The notes below the pieces were generated by a model that saw only the letters and a list, made by a program, of their open reading frames with translations, had not been told where the DNA came from and made no database searches. A stretch of DNA of 64,000 nucleotides from Flexifilum sp963727545 (lineage in GTDB: Bacteria; Chloroflexota; Anaerolineae; Aggregatilineales; Phototrophicaceae): NCBI GenBank assembly GCA_963727545.1, contig CAVSGS010000010.1:186001-250000 (forward strand), given 5' to 3'. Made by a program: the position numbers and the translations under genes. Of this stretch, positions 26,943-36,500 are shown one piece after another. Every line of letters begins with the position of its first letter. Within the stretch, counting starts at the first letter, position 1.

Positions 26943-28754
26943 ATGATAGTGTTATACCCACAATCGAACACTTTCCGTCAAATGAACGACCTATCGGGTT
27001 TCTGGAACTTTCGGTTTGATCCGGAAGATCGGGGCGATGCGCAGAACTGGAGCGCGGACTTTGACCCGGTTGAGATCATCGCTGTGCCTGCGAGTTGGAA
27101 CGATCAGTTTGAAGACTGGCGCGACTATGTCGGCACGGCATGGTATCAGACCACCTTCAATCTGCCTTGGAGCTGGCGCGAGCAGCGAATCTATCTGCGC
27201 TTCAATGCAGTCAGTTATCTCGCCGAAGTATGGCTAAACGACAAGCGTCTAGGCGCGCATGAGGGCGGACATCTGCCGTTTGTGTTCGACATCACCGATG
27301 CTGTGCTTGACGAAGGAAATGTCCTGATCGTTCGCGTGGAAGGTCAGCTCCTGCCCGACCGCGTTCCCCCCGGCGGATTAGCTGGGCTGCCCGGAGCCAG
27401 TTGGGGGCGTCAGGATTTTCCCGATACGAGCTTCGATTTTTTCCCGTACTGTGGTATCGAACGCCCGGTGCTGATCTACACCCTGCCCCAAACGGCGATT
27501 ACCGATCTGACCGTGCTCACCGAAATCAATGGCACGGACGGCATTGTGCGCGCCCAGCTTGACTATCCATCGGATGCGGGTCTTTCGGCGCGGATGGTCC
27601 TGCGCGGACACAGCACCGATCTCACCGCGGAGTTCGCGCTCAAAGACGGCACTGCTGAGGCGGTACTGACGGTGCCTGATGCAGCCCTATGGTCACCCGA
27701 TAAGCCTAATCTATACGATCTCCGCGCCGACCTGCTACGAAACGGCGAGGTGATCGATTCCTACACACTGGCGATCGGCATCCGCACGATCAAAGTCGAC
27801 CGTGAGCAACTGCTGCTCAACGGCGAACCGGTCAAGCTGTTGGGTTTCGGGCGACATGAAGATTTCCCGGTCGTGGGCAAGGGTTTGCTTCCCGCTCTGA
27901 TTATCAAAGATTACGCCCTAATGCGCTGGATCGGGGCGAATTCCTACCGCACCAGCCATTATCCTTATTCAGAACAAATGATGGATATGGCTGACCGGTT
28001 GGGTTTCCTCGTGATTGACGAGACGCCGGCTGTCGGGCTGTTTTTTACCGAGCCGGGCTTGGAAAAACGCAACCAGTTATGCAAACAGATGATCCGCGAA
28101 CTGATCGACCGGGATAAGAATCATCCGAGCGTCATCATGTGGTCGGTCGCCAACGAACCCCACACCGCGACGCTAGAGACACGAGAGGCATATCACAAGG
28201 GTTTTACTGTCCCGGCGAATCCAAGCCGTCCGGAAGCGGTGCAAGCTTTCCGTGAACAGACGGACTTAGTCCATACGCTTGATCCTACTCGACCGGTGAC
28301 GCTGGTTAGTCACGAGGGGGCAATTGAAGAGTCGTTCGCATTTGTGGATGTCGTTTGTCTCAATCGCTACTACGGATGGTATTCCGAATCCGGTCGGATT
28401 GACGATGGGGTGAGAAACCTCACTCGAGAAATCGACCTCATTCACGAACTGTACCCTAAGCCATTTATCCTCTCCGAATTTGGCACCGACACCATTCCCG
28501 GTCATCATGCCCAGCCGCCGGAGATGTTCAGCGAGGAATATCAAGCGGAATTTCTAACCGCCTATATCGAACTGCTCAACAGCCGACCCTTTGTCGTCGG
28601 TCAGCATATCTGGAATCTGTGCGACTTCAAAACCTCACAAGGCGTAAGACGCGTTAACTCATATAACTACAAGGGCGTGTTCACGCGCGATCGGCGTCCC
28701 AAGCTGGCGGCTCACCGGGTTCGCGCGTTGTGGCATGGCGACGATTCACCTTAA
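26943..28754 (+). CDS. uidA: GH2 beta-glucuronidase
   Basis: The 603-residue protein matches bacterial beta-glucuronidases in length and order: an N-terminal sugar-binding sandwich (MNDLSGFWNFRFDPEDRG), an immunoglobulin-like domain, and a TIM barrel. The acid/base Glu lies in IMWSVANEPHTA and the nucleophile Glu in ILSEFGTDTIPGHH. The NYKGVF near the C-terminus matches the NxK motif that recognises the uronate carboxylate in this family. No signal peptide is present, so it hydrolyses imported glucuronides. It follows the importer genes after 43 bp and precedes a GH4 enzyme. Confidence 0.9.
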   Translation: MIVLYPQSNTFRQMNDLSGFWNFRFDPEDRGDAQNWSADFDPVEIIAVPASWNDQFEDWRDYVGTAWYQTTFNLPWSWREQRIYLRFNAVSYLAEVWLNDKRLGAHEGGHLPFVFDITDAVLDEGNVLIVRVEGQLLPDRVPPGGLAGLPGASWGRQDFPDTSFDFFPYCGIERPVLIYTLPQTAITDLTVLTEINGTDGIVRAQLDYPSDAGLSARMVLRGHSTDLTAEFALKDGTAEAVLTVPDAALWSPDKPNLYDLRADLLRNGEVIDSYTLAIGIRTIKVDREQLLLNGEPVKLLGFGRHEDFPVVGKGLLPALIIKDYALMRWIGANSYRTSHYPYSEQMMDMADRLGFLVIDETPAVGLFFTEPGLEKRNQLCKQMIRELIDRDKNHPSVIMWSVANEPHTATLETREAYHKGFTVPANPSRPEAVQAFREQTDLVHTLDPTRPVTLVSHEGAIEESFAFVDVVCLNRYYGWYSESGRIDDGVRNLTREIDLIHELYPKPFILSEFGTDTIPGHHAQPPEMFSEEYQAEFLTAYIELLNSRPFVVGQHIWNLCDFKTSQGVRRVNSYNYKGVFTRDRRPKLAAHRVRALWHGDDSP

Positions 28755-28808
28755 TTGAGATCGCCGATCAACACGCAGTATTCACGCTCGCAGGAGGGAG
28801 TAAGACAA

Positions 28809-30191
28809 ATGCAAGACGCTCAACATCCCAAAGTAGTCGTGATCGGTGCTGGCAGTCTATTCTTCGGCAGGCAGGCAATCTGGCAGATGGTGCATTCACC
28901 GTATTTGAACACCGGCACGCTGGCGCTGGTCGATAACCAGCCTGCTCGCCTCGAACGCATGACGAAGCTCGCCGAGATGGTCATTGCCGAAAACAGCGTC
29001 CCGCTCAAGCTAGAGTCCGCTGAGGACTGGAAAGACGTGCTTCCCGGCGCGGATTTCGTCGTGCTCAGCTTTGCCGACCGTACCGTCTATTTTCGCGGAA
29101 TCGACTGCACGATCTCGGAGAAATACGGCATACGCATGTGCTCCGGTGATACGATTGGACCGGGCGGGATTTTCCGGGCGATGCGCGAACTGCCGGTGAT
29201 TATGGACTGCATTGGTGACATCGAGCGGCTCTGCCCCGATGCGTGGGTTATCAACTACGTCAACCCCTCGACGGTCAACGGCATGGCACTTGCCCACTAC
29301 GCACCGCAAATCAAGAGCTTCGCCCTCTGCGACAGTCTGCCGATGCCGCTGATCAAACAGCTTTCGGCGGTACGCGCCGGAATCATCAGCCGCCCGGAGG
29401 ACTTGACGGCGGACATTGACGCCGCCTTCGACCTGCGCATCGCCGGAGTCAACCACTTCACGTGGATGCTCAAAGCCGAGTACCAAGGGCGCGACGTGAT
29501 GCCTACCATCGCCGAAGTCATTCGCCAAGCTGCGCCCAAAGAAGACAAGGGTGGCGATACCGGCGCGAAAGCCAAAGACAACGACCGTATCGCTTATAAG
29601 CTCTACGAGATTTTTGGTTATATCCCCGCCTGTGTCGCCCACACGAAGGAGTACGTGCGCTTCTGGCAGGGCAAGGGCACGCTGCCGGATGACATCGAAC
29701 CGCTCTCCATCTGGGAGACCGAGGATCGCTACGAGCGTCACGCCGAGATGTGGCGACAGGTCGACGGTTTCGTCAGCGGCGAAACACCCATCAGCAGCTA
29801 TATGAGCACTTTCGGACCGGATCCCGCCACCGACATTATCGAGAACATGGTCGGCGGACTCGGCAAGCCCTTCTACATCAACACGCTGAATCGGGGCGCG
29901 GTCAGCAATATGAACGACGACGCCTTTCTAGAACTGCTGTGTGACATCGATATGGCGGGACCAAAACCGCGCCCGGTCGGTGCGATGCCGCGCGGTATTC
30001 GTGGAATGCAGGAGATTGTCCTCGATACGCATGAACTTACAGCGGAGGCAGTGATTCGCGGCGATTATACGCTGCTGCGTCGGGCGATGATGACCGATCC
30101 GCTGGTCACGTCGATTGCCGATGCCGACGCGATCCTGAGGGATCTGCTGGCGGCTGAACAAGAGGTGATTCCGACAGCTTGGTACAGTTGA
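28809..30191 (+). CDS. GH4 NAD/Mn-dependent glycosidase (alpha-glucosidase/alpha-galacturonidase type)
   Basis: ATG at 28809 has a GGAGGGA site 9 nt upstream. The 460-residue protein opens with the Rossmann motif VVVIGAGSLFFGRQ and contains SGDTIGPGGIFRAMRELPV, NYVNPSTVNG, ALCDSLP and the metal-binding AGVNHFTWML typical of GH4. These enzymes use NAD and a divalent metal in a redox-assisted cleavage. Several GH4 members act on alpha-galacturonides or alpha-glucosides. Next to a beta-glucuronidase the uronidase option is attractive, but this is inference. The gene ends the LacI operon. Confidence 0.9.
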   Translation: MQDAQHPKVVVIGAGSLFFGRQAIWQMVHSPYLNTGTLALVDNQPARLERMTKLAEMVIAENSVPLKLESAEDWKDVLPGADFVVLSFADRTVYFRGIDCTISEKYGIRMCSGDTIGPGGIFRAMRELPVIMDCIGDIERLCPDAWVINYVNPSTVNGMALAHYAPQIKSFALCDSLPMPLIKQLSAVRAGIISRPEDLTADIDAAFDLRIAGVNHFTWMLKAEYQGRDVMPTIAEVIRQAAPKEDKGGDTGAKAKDNDRIAYKLYEIFGYIPACVAHTKEYVRFWQGKGTLPDDIEPLSIWETEDRYERHAEMWRQVDGFVSGETPISSYMSTFGPDPATDIIENMVGGLGKPFYINTLNRGAVSNMNDDAFLELLCDIDMAGPKPRPVGAMPRGIRGMQEIVLDTHELTAEAVIRGDYTLLRRAMMTDPLVTSIADADAILRDLLAAEQEVIPTAWYS

Positions 30192-30292
30192 ACATGTCAA
30201 GTACCCAAAACTGGTTATAGACCGAGGAGAGTGGTCGACAGTACACCAAATCATACCATCGCAGTATATTCCGGGATGAAGTCGCGCAGCAG

Positions 30293-30433
30293 CTAACTTG
30301 CCCAATCGCGTCGTTCGTCCGTCTCGCGGCGAAACAACCGCGTCGCGCCCGGCGAAACATCCACCACCGTCAGGGGATTGACCGGTCCATCGTCGCGGCT
30401 GGTGAATGCGAGATTGACCAGATCGAGCAGAAG
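30293..30433 (-). pseudogene. C-terminal remnant of an unidentified protein
   Basis: On the minus strand this frame reads LLLDLVNLAFTSRDDGPV, continues through VVDVSPGATRLF and RRETDERRDW, and stops at 30293. Codon choice looks protein-like, but no start or upstream continuation survives. The family is not recognised. Confidence 0.3.
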
Positions 30434-30470
30434 TTATTCCTCTGAGGTATACGTCCTTCAGTCAAGCATG

Positions 30471-30506
30471 AAAAAGCGCTTCTGAAAAATTCAGGGGCGC
30501 TTTTTC
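30471..30506. terminator. Bidirectional terminator-like hairpin
   Basis: AAAAAGCGC at 30471-30479 pairs with GCGCTTTTT downstream, with an inner TCTGAA/TTCAG pairing. T-runs exist on both strands. It probably ends the glycoside operon on the plus strand and bounds the minus-strand remnant. Confidence 0.7.
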
Positions 30507-30980
30507 TTGCAGCGGCGCTTTCTGCATCCGATACCGTCACCGCAGAAGTTACGTCCAACTCGAAGTTTACAGGAATCGTAACCCTAGCGCAGGTAACCTC
30601 GTAATCTAAGTACACAATTCAGAAATCGTTATTTCAGCTTCTATAAGTCGCAAGCAATACGCATTTAACACTTTAGTGTCTATACAAAACACTATTCTAT
30701 TGATATGCTGCCTGTGCCTCGAAGGAAATGAAAGGAATAGATAATGACCGCTAGCACTCACCGGCTTTGTTTGCGTTCGCTTTCGGTGCTCCCATAGCTG
30801 CGCGTCGAGGACGTCTAATCACCCCTTCCCGGAAAGGTCTCTGAGATCCGATCAGCACGAGGATCCAGAGATCAGGTCTCGAAGAAGTCAAGGTTCACCA
30901 ATCGGTGAATGGGTTGCCTTCTGAACAGCTCAACACGTTGAGCCTTCAACATCGTCAACTGAAGAGTGAGAAGAAATGTC

Positions 30981-32030
30981 ATGCAAAAGCTAAACAAGAC
31001 GCGTACAGTGCGAATCCTTCGAATAATCATGCCCATCGTGGCGATCGTTTGCGCCGTGATATTTGTCCCTTGGAACGCAGCGTTGGCATGGGTAACCCCC
31101 TTACCAGCCACTGTTCAAGAGGAACTGGATAACGCCGTCAATCGTGGGCTTGACGGGATCATCGTCTATGTAGATCAACCGGGTGAAGCTCCGGCACTTT
31201 ACGCTGCTGGCTGGAAAAACAGGTCGGCGCAGGTGCCAGCCGATCCACAAGCATTGTTCAAGATTGCCAGTATCAGCAAGTTATATATCGCTGCCGCCAC
31301 CGCCAAATTGGTCAATAACGGGAGCTTGTCGCTGGATGGCACGCTGGCTGATTACTTGCCCGAATTAGCTGGCAGGATTGAAAATGCCGATCAGATTACC
31401 CTGAGAATGCTGGTGCAGCATCGCAGTGGCATCCCGAATTATGTTGACAATCCCGAATGGAAATGGTTCGAATTGCTGCCGAATCGCAGCGCCTATCTTG
31501 AGTTTGCTCTAGATCAACCCGCAGATTTTGAACCGGACAGTCAGTATCGGTATTCCAACACAAATTATCTCTTGATCGGGGACATTCTCGACAAGGTTCT
31601 GGGCTATAGCCACCAGCAATACATTGACGATGAAATCCTGAAGCCGCTGGGCGTTAACCATACTTATGGGTTGCTGAGTCAGGTCAATCTCGGAGACGTC
31701 GCCAGCGGATACCACCATGACGTTGAGCCAGATCTAAAGCGAATCGATTATCTAAGCCCCGGGGGATCGATGGTCGCAACGGCACAGGACGTTGGCATTT
31801 TCTTGAGAGCGCTCAATGATGGTTCGCTGCTCAACGATGATGAGCAGGCAGTTTATTCCTCGCTTTATGAATATGGGCATACCGGCTGGTTACCCGGCTA
31901 CCAGAGTATCGCCCGCTACGATGAAGACACGGACACAGTGGTTGTTCAGTTCGTGAACTCCACCGGCGGAGACACGGAGTTGCTATCAAATATCGTATTT
32001 GACCGTATTGTCCGAATAGCGCGCGGGTAA
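30981..32030 (+). CDS. Secreted beta-lactamase-fold serine hydrolase
   Basis: ATG at 30981 is preferred over a GTG at 30966. The 349-residue product has a signal or anchor helix (IMPIVAIVCAVIFVPWNAALA), then the class C beta-lactamase/DD-peptidase fold. The catalytic SxxK is in FKIASISKLYIAA, the YxN in YRYSNTNYLLIG, and a third HTG motif lies in YGHTGWLPGYQS. The family includes D-Ala-D-Ala carboxypeptidases, esterases and D-aminopeptidases, so substrate is open. A paralogue follows after about 100 bp. Confidence 0.88.
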   Translation: MQKLNKTRTVRILRIIMPIVAIVCAVIFVPWNAALAWVTPLPATVQEELDNAVNRGLDGIIVYVDQPGEAPALYAAGWKNRSAQVPADPQALFKIASISKLYIAAATAKLVNNGSLSLDGTLADYLPELAGRIENADQITLRMLVQHRSGIPNYVDNPEWKWFELLPNRSAYLEFALDQPADFEPDSQYRYSNTNYLLIGDILDKVLGYSHQQYIDDEILKPLGVNHTYGLLSQVNLGDVASGYHHDVEPDLKRIDYLSPGGSMVATAQDVGIFLRALNDGSLLNDDEQAVYSSLYEYGHTGWLPGYQSIARYDEDTDTVVVQFVNSTGGDTELLSNIVFDRIVRIARG

Positions 32031-32126
32031 GGAGGCATTCACGCCCACGTTTCGGATGTCGTAACCCACAGCGCCAACACACGTACAACCTTACAGCCAC
32101 CTGTCATTCATTTAAGGAGCAGTCTA

Positions 32127-33275
32127 ATGCGTTTTCGTACTACATTGATCTTGACACTAATGCTCGTGTCTCTGCTGCCCGGCTTAATCGCCACCGCCCA
32201 AGACGACCCGCCGGCATTCCCGTCCGACGTCGTTGCCGAGATCCAAGCGGAAATGGACGATCTGACCGCCAGCGCACTCCCGCCCGGCATGGTCGTCTGG
32301 ATCGATACCCCGGAGCACCAATTCGCAGGGGCAAGTGGCTTCGCCGACCGCATGCAAGGCATCCCGATGGCGCCGGAAGGTGCGTTTCGGATTGGCAGCA
32401 TCACCAAGATGTTCACCGCGACGGTGATCGTCCAGCTTGCGGAAGAAGGCGTGCTGACCCTCGATGATCCGCTGTCGCAGTGGCTGCCGGACGTCGCCGA
32501 TCAACTGCCCAATGGCGACAAGATCACGCTGCGCCACCTACTGACGCATACGTCCGGGGTGTTCAACATCGTCGAAAGCGAGTTTTACTACCCGGATATT
32601 TTCGCTGCGGTGACCGTCGACGAGGAGACGGGGATCGTGTCACTGGACTGCGTCCAGCGCGACCCCAACGACACGCTCGCCCGCTACGTCTATGGGCAGG
32701 ATGCCTACTTTGAGCCGGGGGCAGGTTGGCACTATAGCAACACTAACTACACACTGCTCGGCATGGTGATCGAAAAGGCGACGGGGATGCCGCTGGCGGA
32801 AGCGTATCGCACGCACATCTATGAACCTCTGGGCATGACGTCCACGTTCCTCGATTGCTACGAAGACCCGCTGATCGACGTGGTGCACGGTTATACGGGA
32901 TCAGCCGACACCATGACCGATGTCACCAACCTGCATGAATCGATCGGCTGGTCGGCGGGCGGCTTGGTCTCGACCGCGCCGGACCTGATCACCTTCGCGC
33001 GCGGCTTGTTCGGTGGAGCGCTGTTCGACGACCCGGCGTCGCTGGACGCGATGACGACGCCCGCTCCCGGCACGTCTTATGGTCTGGGAATCATGGTCAA
33101 TGGGACGTATCTGGGTCATGCAGGCTTCATCGTCGGTTTTCGATCAGTGCTCAACTATGTACCTGCGTCCGATACGGTCGTGGTGCTGCTCTACAACAAC
33201 GACGTCGCCGATCCCCAACAGGGGCAAGCAGGCGTGCTGAATCCAGCGCTCGCGTCGCTGAGCGCAGCGGACTGA
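32127..33275 (+). CDS. Secreted beta-lactamase-fold serine hydrolase (paralogue)
   Basis: The 382-residue product starts after AAGGAGCAGTCTA and has a clear signal peptide (LILTLMLVSLLPGLIATAQ). Motifs are FRIGSITKMFTATV (SxxK), WHYSNTNYTLLG (YxN) and YLGHAGFIVG (third motif HAG). It carries an insertion with two Cys (SLDCVQRDPND and FLDCYEDPL) that could form a disulphide outside the cell. It is close kin to the preceding gene, probably a tandem duplication that has diverged. Confidence 0.9.
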   Translation: MRFRTTLILTLMLVSLLPGLIATAQDDPPAFPSDVVAEIQAEMDDLTASALPPGMVVWIDTPEHQFAGASGFADRMQGIPMAPEGAFRIGSITKMFTATVIVQLAEEGVLTLDDPLSQWLPDVADQLPNGDKITLRHLLTHTSGVFNIVESEFYYPDIFAAVTVDEETGIVSLDCVQRDPNDTLARYVYGQDAYFEPGAGWHYSNTNYTLLGMVIEKATGMPLAEAYRTHIYEPLGMTSTFLDCYEDPLIDVVHGYTGSADTMTDVTNLHESIGWSAGGLVSTAPDLITFARGLFGGALFDDPASLDAMTTPAPGTSYGLGIMVNGTYLGHAGFIVGFRSVLNYVPASDTVVVLLYNNDVADPQQGQAGVLNPALASLSAAD

Positions 33276-33314
33276 GACACACTCAACGACATCAGGTAGC
33301 GCAGCGAGTAGACA

Positions 33315-33347
33315 GACAAGCCTTTCAGCAGTGCTGAAAGGCTTGTC
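33315..33347 (+). terminator. 15-bp perfect stem-loop after the serine hydrolase pair
   Basis: GACAAGCCTTTCAGC (33315-33329) pairs with 33333-33347 around a 3-nt loop. A T-run is lacking, but the stem is strong. It sits 40 bp past the stop and faces the convergent dehydrogenase gene. Confidence 0.55.
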
Positions 33348-33471
33348 GCTGTCAAATGTAGAGCGATGCAGATGCGCCGTACCATCCGGTCGGACAAAGC
33401 CGTGACGTTCATCGGCAGTCACACCATCGGTCGTAGTGGATTTGTGCTGCGGTTTAGCGAGCGCTCGGACT

Positions 33472-34494
33472 TCAGTCCAGCTCAATCATTACTTTCAGAT
33501 ATTCACCGTTGGCTGCTTCGATCGCGTGGTAGGCGTCCAGATAATGATCGAACGCGAACCGATGCGTCACGAGCTGGTCAAGCTGCATTTTGCCGCTGGC
33601 GATGAGTTCGATGGCGCGCTCGTAATCCACTTTCTGATACATCAGCGTACCGACGAGGCTCAATTCACGATCCTGCACCAGTCCGAGATCGACCTTCGGT
33701 TTCTGACCAAAGACTCCGACTACCACGATGGTGGTCCCTTTGCGCGCATTCTTCACGCCTTCGGTGATGGTGGGTTCGACACCAACGCATTCAAGGATCA
33801 AGTCTGCCTTGTCGGGACCGAAGTGTTTCAGAATAGCCTCGCCTAAATCTTCTTTGGCGACGTTAACGGTGTAGTCGATTCCGCAGGCTTGCGCTTTTTG
33901 CAGCTTGTAATCGCTGACGTCGGTGATCATCACGGCGGATGCGCCGGACGCTTTCGCCACCTGCGCCGTGAGGTTACCAATCGTGCCCGCGCCCAGCACC
34001 AGCACGCGCTTGCCCTCAGCCCCGCCGCCGCGTCCAACCGCATGGACGCAGACCGCAATCGGCTCGATCATCGCCGCCTGATCGAGCGAGAAATCGTCGG
34101 ACAGCTTGATCACATTTTCCGCCGGAAGCGCGAAGTATTCCTGTGCCGCGCCACCGGTCTGGAAGCCCATCACTTTGAGCAACTCGCAGATGTGATACAT
34201 GCCGTGCGTGCAGGGGTAGCATTCTCCGCACGTCACCTGCGGCATAAACGTGATCTTGTCCCCGACTTGCAAACCCTGAACACCGCTCCCGACGGCGGAG
34301 ACCACCCCACCGACCTCGTGTCCCTGCACGACCGGGTAGCTCGTATATGGGTGCAGACCGTGATAGACGTGAATGTCCGATCCGCAGACGCCGATGCGCT
34401 TGGTTTGCATAATGACTTCGTTGTCTTGAGGTGTTGGCACCTCGACGTCTCGGAACTCGATGACGCCGGGGGCTGTCATGACTGCTTGTTTCAT
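33472..34494 (-). CDS. Zinc-dependent medium-chain dehydrogenase
   Basis: The 340-residue protein has catalytic Zn ligands in GVCGSD and GHEVGG, a structural Zn site CGECYPCTHGMYHIC, and a Rossmann motif VLVLGAGTIGNL. Asp follows in the next strand (MITDVSD), favouring NAD over NADP. It resembles sorbitol/threonine/galactitol-type polyol dehydrogenases. It is single, with a 240-bp upstream gap, and its polyol or sugar-alcohol substrate is not deducible. Confidence 0.88.
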   Translation of the reverse strand: MKQAVMTAPGVIEFRDVEVPTPQDNEVIMQTKRIGVCGSDIHVYHGLHPYTSYPVVQGHEVGGVVSAVGSGVQGLQVGDKITFMPQVTCGECYPCTHGMYHICELLKVMGFQTGGAAQEYFALPAENVIKLSDDFSLDQAAMIEPIAVCVHAVGRGGGAEGKRVLVLGAGTIGNLTAQVAKASGASAVMITDVSDYKLQKAQACGIDYTVNVAKEDLGEAILKHFGPDKADLILECVGVEPTITEGVKNARKGTTIVVVGVFGQKPKVDLGLVQDRELSLVGTLMYQKVDYERAIELIASGKMQLDQLVTHRFAFDHYLDAYHAIEAANGEYLKVMIELD

Positions 34495-34734
34495 GATGAA
34501 TGACCTTCTTCAGCCGGTACCGAAAAACCAAGTTGACGTGAAACTCGTTTCCGTTTGAGAAACTCGCTCAGAAACACAGCGATCAACAGAATGGCACCGA
34601 TTACGACATCCTGCCATGATTAATGATGCGGATATTCCGCAGACGCGCAACCTGCTTGAATGACGAGCTTGTGATCCGCGAATCAGGCGGATACCACCGG
34701 TTAAATCGGCAAGACAAACCAGCGTCCTAACCCG

Positions 34735-35493
34735 CTAGGTTTGTGCGAAGCGCTCCAACTTTCTGCCGACGTACAGACCGAAACCCAAGTACGGAGCATA
34801 GGGATTCCATGTTTGCGCGCGATCCCGGCTGCGGAATGAGTTGTACCCGCCGGAGTCGCGCAGTCCACTGCCAGCGTAGTCCGGTTGGTCATCGGCGAAC
34901 TGCGGAGACGGACGGAGTGGTGCAATCGTGGCGGATACGTCTCTGAATCCGGCGCGTTCCAGCAGACTGAACCATTCTTCACCCAGCAGCGGGCGAAACT
35001 CAACGCCGGAGTACGTCCGCGACACCGGCATCCGCCAACCCGACGGTGGGCATTCGAGCAAGGTGAGGTCACTCGTGCCGAAATAGCGTCCGCGCTTCAA
35101 AACGCGAAACGCCTCAGCCAGTGCCTGAGCTTTGCCACCAGCGATCAGATCCGTCTCGGCGATCACTGCGTCGAAGGTCGCGGCAGCGAACTCCAACGCT
35201 CGCAGATCCATCTGGACGATCGTGATCTGTTCGGTCAATCCCGCCAGTTCGATTCGTTCGCGCGCGAGTTCGAGCGCCGCGCAGTCATCGTCCACCACCA
35301 CCACGCGCAGCCCAAACTGCTCGGCGAGCAGACAAGCGGTCTCTCCCGTGCCGCAGCCGAGATTGAGCACAAGTTCACCCGGTTTGGTGAAACACCGGCG
35401 GATCAGCCGCTGAGTTGCAGTAACGTCGCCCCAATACGCTGTGCGCTCCGGGTATTCCTGCCTAGCCATTGTCCCGACACGTTGTAGTTCCAC
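34735..35493 (-). CDS. Class I SAM-dependent methyltransferase
   Basis: GTG at 35493 has AAGGA 7 nt upstream; an ATG at 35469 lacks one. The 252-residue protein has motif I ELVLNLGCGTGETACLL, motif II acidic VVVVDDD and the usual alternating strands to about residue 190. The acceptor is unknown. It lies 26 bp after a TrmB-type regulator stop, so both belong to one unit, and the regulator may control it. Confidence 0.8.
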   Translation of the reverse strand: MELQRVGTMARQEYPERTAYWGDVTATQRLIRRCFTKPGELVLNLGCGTGETACLLAEQFGLRVVVVDDDCAALELARERIELAGLTEQITIVQMDLRALEFAAATFDAVIAETDLIAGGKAQALAEAFRVLKRGRYFGTSDLTLLECPPSGWRMPVSRTYSGVEFRPLLGEEWFSLLERAGFRDVSATIAPLRPSPQFADDQPDYAGSGLRDSGGYNSFRSRDRAQTWNPYAPYLGFGLYVGRKLERFAQT

Positions 35494-35519
35494 CTTAGTT
35501 CCTTTCGGCTCGGCGCAAT

Positions 35520-36350
35520 TTAGTGGCGCACCTTGCCACCGCGATTTCGCCGATCCTCACTCGCTTCCACTGAGGGGTTGAGGCTTTCAAAGATTTGCCG
35601 GTCTTGCGGATCGAGTCGTTCCAGTAGATCGGCACCCAAGCGCCCATAGATCCGCTGAGTGAAAAATTCCATCCAGACGAACTGGCGCGCAATCTGCACC
35701 AGATGCGTGTTGCGCGTGATCGTCGCCAACGCGTGATCCTGCCCGGAAATCAACACTTCCGCGCCATCCGCGACAATCAGCAGCATTCCGGTCAGCCCAT
35801 GCAGTTCGCTTTCCAGCGGCGGATGATGTGCCACCTCGCCGCACGCGAGATCGCCCTCGCCGATCAGCAGCGTGCTGATCGCAATCCCCCGCCCGCAGGT
35901 CGCGGCGATCTCGCTGCGCAGCGCTTCCAAGTCGTCGTCGTTGAGCACAAGGAAGATTTCCGACTCGGCACTGCGGATCATCTGGGCGGCGTAGACCAGC
36001 ATCGGGCGACGCCCCGCCAGCGACCAAACGCGATCTTCGACTGGCGACGTGTAGAGCTTCTGCAAGCCAGTCTGGAGGTCTGCCATGAGCTGCACATGTT
36101 CGGCTTGATGCTGTTCCAGCAGCAAGTCGGGCGGCAGCGGACGATAGATCGAGGCGCGTTCCTCGATGCTCTCAAAGACGACGCCGCGCGCGTGCAGGCG
36201 GCTCAACGCCTCGTAAATCATCGAGCGCGGCACCCCCGACGTTTTGCTCAGTTGATAGCCATTCGCCGGGCTATCCTTGAGCAGCGCCAGATAGACTTTC
36301 GCTTCGTATTCGGTGAAACCAATTCGCGTCAGATCCGCCAGCAAATCCAC
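35520..36350 (-). CDS. TrmB-family transcriptional regulator
   Basis: A GTG start at 36350 follows TAGGTG. Residues 1-75 form a winged helix-turn-helix typical of TrmB (IGFTEYEAKVYLALLKDSPA, SGVPRSMIYEALSRL). The C-terminal domain has the TrmB/PLD-like effector pattern (RRPMLVYAAQMIRSAESEIF, ISTLLIGEG). TrmB proteins sense sugars or other small ligands. Here it precedes a methyltransferase, so the ligand is unclear. Confidence 0.85.
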   Translation of the reverse strand: MDLLADLTRIGFTEYEAKVYLALLKDSPANGYQLSKTSGVPRSMIYEALSRLHARGVVFESIEERASIYRPLPPDLLLEQHQAEHVQLMADLQTGLQKLYTSPVEDRVWSLAGRRPMLVYAAQMIRSAESEIFLVLNDDDLEALRSEIAATCGRGIAISTLLIGEGDLACGEVAHHPPLESELHGLTGMLLIVADGAEVLISGQDHALATITRNTHLVQIARQFVWMEFFTQRIYGRLGADLLERLDPQDRQIFESLNPSVEASEDRRNRGGKVRH

Positions 36351-36431
36351 CGCAGCACCTAACTAGTAATTCTAATCATAACTACTATAGCTATGGTAAA
36401 TCACTATTGAGCCAGAGTCAACAATGCCGAT

Positions 36432-36466
36432 CAAAAAACGCCTCTGGAAGTTCCAGAAGCGTTCTT
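36432..36466 (-). terminator. Intrinsic terminator after the GDPD gene
   Basis: On the minus strand AACGCTTCTGGA, a short loop and TCCAGAGGCGTT form a stem with one mismatch, followed by TTTTTTGATC. It lies 35 bp past the phosphodiesterase stop and isolates it from the TrmB gene. Confidence 0.8.
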
Positions 36467-36500
36467 TAAATCAACTGATTGCTTAAATGGTTCGCGGGCT

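Larger units (their letters stand above)
30192..30980. other. Long non-coding stretch, 789 bp
   Basis: It holds a short coding remnant (minus, 30293-30433), a terminator at 30471-30506, and an AT-rich section at 30600-30710. After that come AAGGAAATGAAAGGAATAG and an ATG at about 30744 whose frame closes after 17 codons. No gene of normal length fits. It looks like a scar of rearrangement or gene loss between the glycoside operon and the serine hydrolases. Confidence 0.5.

Noticed and set aside
30744..30797. 17-codon frame after AAGGAATAG
   Set aside because: Very short and without hydrophobic or toxin-like character; kept only as a note in the intergenic entry.
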